A stretch of 64,000 nt of DNA from Theodoxus fluviatilis (taxonomy: Eukaryota; Mollusca; Gastropoda; Cycloneritida; Neritidae): contig JAWQFJ010009809.1 of NCBI GenBank assembly GCA_034096865.1, forward strand, positions 191,633-255,632, written 5' to 3'. Made by a program: the position numbers and the translations under genes. The notes below the pieces were generated by a model, which did not search any database, had not been told where the DNA came from, and saw only the letters and a program-made list of their open reading frames with translations. Of this stretch, positions 57,505-64,000 are shown one piece after another; within the stretch, counting starts at the first letter, position 1, and the number at the start of each line of letters is the position of its first letter.

Positions 57505-58371
57505 TTTTTGACTCACATGCGAAGCAAAAGTGAGTCTATGTACTGAGCCGTGTCGTCCGTCCGTCCGTCCGTCCGTCCGTCCGTCCGGGCGGGCGTCCGT
57601 AAAAAACTTAAACGTTGGATTTTTCTCGGAGACTATTAAGTCTATCAACACCAAATGTGGCATGATGGTGTATGATGACAAGGCCTCAAAAAATATACAT
57701 AGTGACTTGACCTTGCTTCAAGGTCAAGGTCACAGGAGCCATAAATGTGGTCTCAAAAACAGTCATTTTTCACATTTTCCCAATTTTCTCCCAGGTTATT
57801 GAGAATGGCGACCTTAGCTACAAGTGGTATATAGGTCAAAGCAAGCCCTATCTTTTGATACCAGTTTGGTTGACCTTGCTTCAAGGTCAAGGTCACAGTA
57901 GCTCTTCAAAGTTGGATTGTATACATATTTTGAAGTGACCTTGACCCTGAACTATGGAAGATAACTGTTTCAAACTTAATAATTATGTGGGGCACATGTT
58001 ATACTTTCATCATGAGACACATTTGGTCACATATCATCAAGGTCAAGGTCACTTTGACCCTTATGAAATGTGACCAAAATGGGGTAGTGAACCACTAAAA
58101 GTGACTATATCTCATGGTAGAAAGTGCCAATAAGCACCATTGTGCTTCCTATGTCTTGAATTAACAGCTTTGTGTTGCATGACCTTGGATGACCTTGACC
58201 TTGGGTCAAGGTCACATGTATTTTGGTAGGGAAAATGTGTAAAGCATCTTTGTGTATGATGTCATTGGTAGGTTTAGTTGTTTGACCTTGACCTTGAAGG
58301 TCACCTGAAGGTCAAGGTCATATAAAGGTCAAGGTCAAGCATGTGAGTCGTATGGGCTTTGCCCTTCTTGT
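57505..58371 (-). mobile_element. Family A element, copy 9
   Basis: A full-length reverse copy downstream of the OGFr gene. It carries an expanded (CCGT)n tract of about seven units near 57555-57590, next to its 3'-end hairpin. Confidence 0.92.
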
Positions 58372-58828
58372 TCATTTTCATCTCATTAATTTATGTGGAG
58401 TTTTTTTAATATGTTGATTTAATCTGAAATTGTTTTACTTGAATGTTACTGTATTTTAGCATTTAAAAAACCTCTTTGTGATTGAACATGGCATACAGTG
58501 CACTGTGGGCAGTTGTCTCTGTGATACAGAGACAGCGTTACTGGATCAGTAAAGTTCTCACCAAAGAATGTTGTGTCTGTAATCTAATCATTAAGTGTTG
58601 TTAGCTTTCCTGTGCTGTTGATGACAACTGCCAAGAGACAAACATCAAGAAATTCCTCACTTATGAATTTGTAGAATCTTGTCATAACCTAGTACCACTT
58701 TTATGTTGGTGATAAGTTGGCAGTTCTACTTCTAGGTTATCACTTTCAAAGCCTTTAAAGTCTGCATTTTCTAGGAAATGTGATACTCTCTCTTTTTTTC
58801 TCAATCTCTCTTTTCTCAATCAATCAAT

Positions 58829-58917
<89 letters not shown>

Positions 58918-60180
58918 GACAGAGTCTGGCAGATGACATTGGAGCATTACACAGATTCACTTTGTTTACATACATGCATCAAAACCTGCTGTTTTTGGAG
59001 AGAACTAAACTTTCTTCATCAAACGATGACACTGGCTGAATAACTTCACTGAATTTGACCCTAGTGGGAATGCTGTAGGCTTAGTAAACCTCACCGTAAA
59101 GTTGCAGGAAAAGTCACGAGTGCAGAGCACAGGAAGCGGCTGGAGTCGCTCAATGCTTCTCTAGCTATTTAGATAAGCCCAGATTATGTCCGTCCCAGGG
59201 ATGGAACCACAGCACTGCGCCTTGCACATCTTATAACCCCAAAGCATGCTCGCCTATCTCCGCCTGTCTGAAAACGAGGTATCAACAAGCGAGTAGACGC
59301 CCTCGGTAACTGGAACCCATAGCTGCTGGACTTTCGTGCCTCTAGCTGTGCAGCCAAAGAGACTAGGTGTCATCAAGAACTCCACCAGAAATGCGAGAAC
59401 CAGCAGATCTCTAAGACCCAGCTTTGATTCAAACCATATAGGAAGACGCAGAGCTGAGTACATGGACAGCAATATAAGCTACTGGTTGCTAACAACCCAC
59501 ATAAACCCCCTAGAAGTAATTAATCTGTTCTACATTTTTCGAAAATAAGGACCCTTATTTCTATATCGATTGACATATTACCCCAGCTCCCCTTTCCCAC
59601 CCTTCACCTACGTGTGAGACGTACAGACGAACAGCACACATACGTAAAGCTCCTCATCTCCGTCCGCTTCATCGAACTTCAATCAGAACAATAATCACTG
59701 GGCATGCATCACGACTGAGGAGAGGGGGTGGTGGTGTGTGTATATAGAAGGAGGAGGAATGCTTTTTCACCTAACTTCAATGGGTTAAATCAGACTGGCC
59801 CTGTGCGTTTTTTGCTTATCGCAATGAAGCGATGACTAGATAAAGGGAGATAAAATGCAGTGTACTGGGCCTCCCGAGCTCCATTCAGTCAAGGTAAATC
59901 GCTGTCAGGGTCTGCTCAGATAGCAGTGTCTGCCTGTATCGTGTATGATGTATCAGTTATGTTACGACCGCCCTGCAGGCTGCAGCGGAATCGACACACT
60001 ACCCACTGGGTAAATTGAACAACAACAGCAACAACAAACAAACGGTGCAAAGATCGTCTAAAATATGACTTGATCTTTGAAGATTCACCAGATAGAAAAG
60101 CACTATCACTGTATAAAAGATGACATGCTGCATGTCTAAGCTTTTCTATACTATAAATACTTAAATTTTGATTCCGTTAG
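58372..60180. other. Intergenic sequence
   Basis: Apart from the (CT)n tract at 58829-58915, I recognise no gene or repeat up to the tRNA gene. Confidence 0.4.
58829..58915. repeat. (CT)n microsatellite
   Basis: A pure CT tract of about 85 bp preceded by (ATCA)n. Confidence 0.97.
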
Positions 60181-60185
60181 CGGAT

Positions 60186-60257
60186 GCGTCGGTGGTGTAA
60201 CGGTTAGCATGGTTGCCTTCCAAGCAGTCGATCCGGGTTCGACTCCCGGCCGACGCA
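60186..60257 (+). tRNA. tRNA-Gly (anticodon TCC)
   Basis: A 72-nt cloverleaf. The acceptor stem GCGTCGG pairs fully with CCGACGC. The D-arm contains GGTGTAACGGTTAGCA, the anticodon loop reads CTTCCAA with anticodon TCC, and the T-arm is CCGGG-TTCGACT-CCCGG. The internal A and B boxes are intact and a T8+ run for RNA polymerase III termination follows at about 60265. The CCA end is not encoded, as usual in animals. It looks functional. Confidence 0.95.
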
Positions 60258-60263
60258 CCGAAA

Positions 60264-60273
60264 CTTTTTTTTT
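60264..60273 (+). terminator. RNA polymerase III terminator (T-run)
   Basis: An uninterrupted run of T residues starts 8 nt after the tRNA-Gly acceptor stem. Confidence 0.85.
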
Positions 60274-60479
60274 CTTCTTCCTCCATATGTATAAAATATT
60301 TTTAGTTCATCCTTCCTTTCCAAAGATTACCACGTCAGGTAGAGTGTTTCTGACCGTGGGTCCGGAGGTGGTCGAGGGTATTCGGCCCCGGAAAGCTCGT
60401 CCACACGCCTCCTGTGGCAATCTTGCATCGCCAGGCTGACTGATCCAGGGCGAGCTCGATCTATCATTCCTTGAGGGAT

Positions 60480-60920
60480 GAATAAAAACCGCTGGCGCTG
60501 AACCTCCAGGTTTTGGCACAAAAAAAAGATCGGGTTCCTACCCGCAACCTCTCGAGAAGAGAGGGGGAAAAACACACCAAAATACCCCCACAAAAACAGG
60601 TCGGGTTCGAACCAGCAACCTCTCGAAAAAAGAGGGGAAAAAGTTTCAGCGCGGATTCGAACCCGTTCACGCATGACCTAACGTTACAATAGTCCAACGC
60701 TTTAACCATCAGAGCCATTCGACAACTGACGTTACTACGTGTTTGTAAAGCAATTATAACGTTCTTTTCCGTAAACTCCCTCGCTTCGTATTTTGCACTG
60801 TAAATTGTAAAAATATGGATGATAGTTCATGAAATTTGAGTGGTCTTGTACGTTTTATGATACTCAAGGTCTATTTCTGCCAAGTTTAATATCAATTCAC
60901 TGCCATTAGGCCACGCAAAC
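60480..60920 (-). mobile_element. Family B element, copy D (tRNA-like module and linker)
   Basis: A reverse copy containing the tail (GCTGGCGCTGAACCTCCAGG at 60491-60510), three B-box-like GGTTCGAAC sequences and the linker with GTATTTTGCACTGTAAATTG. The hairpin-side module is missing. Confidence 0.82.
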
Positions 60921-61124
60921 AGAACTTGGTAGTCACTATTGTTGCGCTCAGAAAGAGTGGCTGTTGGAAGAGTGGACAATTTTGACTGTAAAACGGTATT
61001 TTTGTAAGCAAAGGCGATATTTCTTTTCTCGGGAAGAATCACGAAAACTATTTATGTAATTGGTGAGCGCTGCTGGCAACGGGAGTGAAGGAAAAGGCTT
61101 TGAAATATCGCGGAAAGTAGGAAA

Positions 61125-62574
61125 AGATAAAAACCGCTGGCGCTGAACCTCCAGGTTTTGGAGAGAAAAAAAGAAGATCGGGTTCGAACCCGCAACCTCT
61201 CGAGAAAAGAGGAGGAAAAAACGCACACACACACAAACACAAAAACCAGGTCGGGTTCGAACCCACAACCCCTCGAAAAAAGAGAAGAAAAAAACGTTTC
61301 AGCACAGAATCGAACCTGGTCATGCATGACCAAGAGCCCAATACTCTACCAACTGTGCCATTGAAAACTTGTAGGTATATGAAGCATTTATAACGACCTT
61401 GTCATAAACCCCCGTGGTTCGTATTTTGCACTGTAAATTGTAGAAAAATGGATGATAGCATGAACTGTTTGGTATTTCATACGGATCTAACCCATCAACG
61501 TCAATATTTTTCTCGTAGTATCGCATTTTGGCGTCTGCTGGTAGAGGTTCAACATCGAAGCGTTTTGCTGAAGTAGGATAGATAACTCTGTTTGACTCGA
61601 TGTCATTACGCTGAAAATTAATGGTCGTTGTCCCCAACATTTCCGGGACAGGGATTGATTAAATCATTATATTTTTGTGACACTGAGACCAGACCATCAA
61701 AACAATTAGCACTAGGCCTTGAATCAAATCGTCGTACGAGATCTTACGTTGACTGCAAATGTGCAACAGTGCCGAGTGATTGTGTCGACATTCAGTTAGT
61801 TTGCTAGGCGATTCCACCACGACAACGGCACGATTCTAACGCATCCTGAAGAAGGCTGAAATGGTCGGTGTCGGTGGTCGTTGTGACTTTTGACCGGTAC
61901 TGTACTCCATGCACCTTAACGGTCCGTGTGATTCGGGTGTAATCTTAAGCTTAACGATGTTTATTGGCAGTATTACACCCGAATCACGCAGCTGAGTGCG
62001 AGAATCTGGGTCACGTGTCGGCGTCTATTTTCATGGCTGGAGAGTGCCTGGCTAAAGTGCGTTAGAATCGTGCCCTTTTCACCCTCATTCCAAGCTTTTA
62101 ACCAGCGAAGGCAACGATCTAGATGGTACATATACTTTACCGGTTTCACAAATGGAATGAATTTGACGCCAACACAGCGTAGTATCGCTTTTTTGCGTCT
62201 GCTGGTAGACGTTCATAATACAAAGAAGCCAAATGCTGTTTTGTGAACGTAGGAAAAGAGTTTGACTCGATTAGGCTCTCACATCTATTGACTATGGAGG
62301 GAGGTGCTTTGAGTGTACGAAATCCATTATCCTGAAAATTCTACTCGCAAATGACGTCACGTTATACGACGTCAAATGATGACGTCACAGATTTTGCAAA
62401 ATGGAGTCTGTTGAATTGTTTTCATTGAAACACCAAAATGTAAAAAAGTCACTTTCTTTTAAAACCTCGATTCTGAAAAGTTGATAATATTGAATGGGAC
62501 CTAACTTCCAGTCAGTGTGCAAAATCTCAAGGAAATCCGTCCAGTAGTTTTTGAGATATAGGCCGTGGAGACGG

Positions 62575-62613
<39 letters not shown>

Positions 62614-62655
62614 TAATAAAGTCTGTAGGACCTCCAGTAAACCTGGAGGGATAAA
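61125..62655 (-). mobile_element. Family B composite element, long copy E
   Basis: A reverse copy from the CCTCCAG hairpin at 62655 to the tail at about 61137-61156. The tRNA-like triple module lies at 61137-61345. The middle part (61650-61815 and 62093-62320) matches copy A in ABCB8 intron 13. It contains an inserted foldback MITE at about 61816-62092. Confidence 0.8.
61816..62092. mobile_element. Foldback MITE inserted in family B copy E
   Basis: GGCACGATTCTAACGCA at 61827-61843 is the exact inverted copy of 62058-62074. A second inner pair, GTGATTCGGGTGTAAT and ATTACACCCGAATCAC, forms a nested palindrome. Copy A lacks the whole segment at the equivalent point (around 9038-9041), and ATTCCA flanks both sides as a likely target duplication. 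Confidence 0.8.
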
Positions 62656-62693
62656 TTTACATTATACGTACCATCCTGCAAGGTACCGTACCA

Positions 62694-62880
62694 GGTGGGA
62701 GAAGGAGAGGCAGGCAGAGAAAGAGGTGGGAAGACAACATCAAAGAGTTGACAGGCTTGACCTCTGCTGACTCACAGCGAGCCACAGAGGATAGAGATCG
62801 ATGGAGGAAGATTGTCCGAAAGTCATCAGTGGTGCCTCAACAACCCATCTCAGGGTTAAGAGACTGAACTGAACTGAACT
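62694..62880 (+). mobile_element. LINE 3' end with (GAACT)n tail
   Basis: A 57-codon open end of a reverse-transcriptase ORF: RGRQRKRWEDNIKELTGLT, then DSQRATEDRDRWRKIVRKSS, and a TGA stop at 62865-62867. Five GAACT units follow. The RRWEDNIKEWTGL...DR..WR motif is common at the C-terminus of invertebrate non-LTR retrotransposons, and 5' truncation is usual for them. Confidence 0.8.
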
Positions 62881-63264
62881 GAACTGAACTGATACGTAAC
62901 ATCATCATCATCTCATTGTACGCACAGTTATGCAAAAACGACGAAAATAAGAACAGCTCCAATGAAAAGAGTGATGGAGTACAACACTCACCCGTCTTCC
63001 TGGGGTATATTCGCTCGATCGAGTGTCGCACACCGCTTTCACTCGACAAATATATACACAGTCAATCAGATCATCCGCTCACACTTGAACACTCTTCAGC
63101 CACATCACCAACTCATGCTAAAAGTAATCACAACCAAAAACGAAATCACGTGCACACACCATACGCCACATTCGGTTCATAACAAATAATATTGCGGCAT
63201 ATAGGAATTTACGTTGCCCTACAAAGTAGCAAGAGGCTGCTGGTTGGCATTGGGGTAACAACCA

Positions 63265-63305
63265 TTTATCCCTCCAGGTTTACTGGAGGTCCTACAGACT
63301 TTATC

Positions 63306-63338
<33 letters not shown>

Positions 63339-63600
63339 CTGTCTGTCCCGTCTCCACGGCTTATATCTCAAAAACTACTGGACGGATTTCCTTGAGATTT
63401 TGCACACTGACTGGAAGTTAGGTCCGATTCAATATTATCAAATTTTCAGAATCGAGGTTTTAAAAGAAAGTGACTTTTTTACATTTTGGTGTTTCAATGA
63501 AAACAATTCAACAGACTCCATTTTGCAAAATCTGTGAGGTCATCATTTGACGTCGAATAAACGTGACGTCATTTGCGAGGAGATTTTTGAAGCAGGGTGA
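63265..63600 (+). mobile_element. Family B hairpin-end module, copy F
   Basis: It starts TTTATCCCTCCAGGTTTACT and continues through the GACGGATTTCCTTGA and TTTTCAGAATCGAGG blocks. It ends near an (ATAGA)n tract. A GT tract has expanded inside it at 63310-63340. Confidence 0.82.
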
Positions 63601-63730
63601 ATAGAATAGAATAGAATAGAATTCGTGACGTCATTTGCGAGGACAGAGAATGATTTAGATAGATATGTCCTCAGATGTCTTAGGCCGCAAGGCATTTATC
63701 TGATCTTTTGATCAGTACTTATGGCTACTC

Positions 63731-63772
63731 TCACTCTCTCTCTGTCTCTCTCTCTGTCTCTCTCTGTCTCTC

Positions 63773-63836
<64 letters not shown>

Positions 63837-64000
63837 CCACCCTCTTACTCTCATTCTCTCTTCCCTTCCTCCCCTTTTCCCAGCTCCCCTCCCCCCCCCC
63901 TCTCTCTCACTCTCTCTGTCTCTCTCTCTGTCTCTCTCTCTGTCTCTCTCTCTGTCTCTCTCTCTGTCTCTCTCTGTCTCTCTCTCTGTCTCTGTCTCTC
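63731..64000. repeat. (CT)n / (CTCTGT)n microsatellite
   Basis: A compound CT tract with GTCT interruptions that runs off the end of the window. Confidence 0.96.

Overview
This is eukaryotic nuclear DNA: genes split by GT-AG introns, long simple-sequence tracts, many minisatellites and several families of dispersed transposable elements. There is no bacterial gene organisation. The intron sizes, the dense dinucleotide tracts and the repeat families suggest a marine invertebrate, most likely a gastropod or other mollusc. That placement is an inference from the style of the genome; no marker gene proves it.

Two host genes are arranged head to head. On the minus strand, positions 26526 to 2013, lies a complete ABCB8-type mitochondrial ABC half-transporter. 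I joined 17 coding exons at consensus splice sites; the phases close exactly and give 673 residues with a mitochondrial presequence, a six-helix membrane domain and a full nucleotide-binding domain. On the plus strand, 29740 to 50879, lies an opioid growth factor receptor (OGFr) family gene of 7 coding exons and 419 residues. Its acidic N-terminal exon carries an internal duplication, and exon 2 opens with a canonical PCNA-interaction (PIP-box) motif. About 3.2 kb separates the two start codons.

Repeats make up most of the rest. Family A (nine copies of about 0.75-0.9 kb, one of them truncated) is packed with AGGTCA nuclear-receptor half-sites, and all eight intronic copies lie in the same orientation relative to their host gene. 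Family B is a composite element that joins a hairpin-ended module to a tRNA-like module with three successive B-box-like sequences. Single elements include a MULE-like insertion with a 9-10 bp target duplication (9088-10152), a foldback MITE (about 61816-62092), a mariner remnant (44199-45526), a 3.1 kb element with 33-bp inverted repeats that carries its own spliced gene (39819-42900), a Mutator-like transposase ORF (37606-38694) and two LINE 3' ends.

Large minisatellites surround the OGFr gene: 49 x 41 bp in intron 5, about 76 x 25 bp just after the stop codon, and about 50 x 16 bp further downstream. ABCB8 intron 5 holds 10 x 86 bp. From about 51 kb to the end there is no recognisable protein gene, but there is one intact tRNA-Gly(UCC) gene at 60186-60257.
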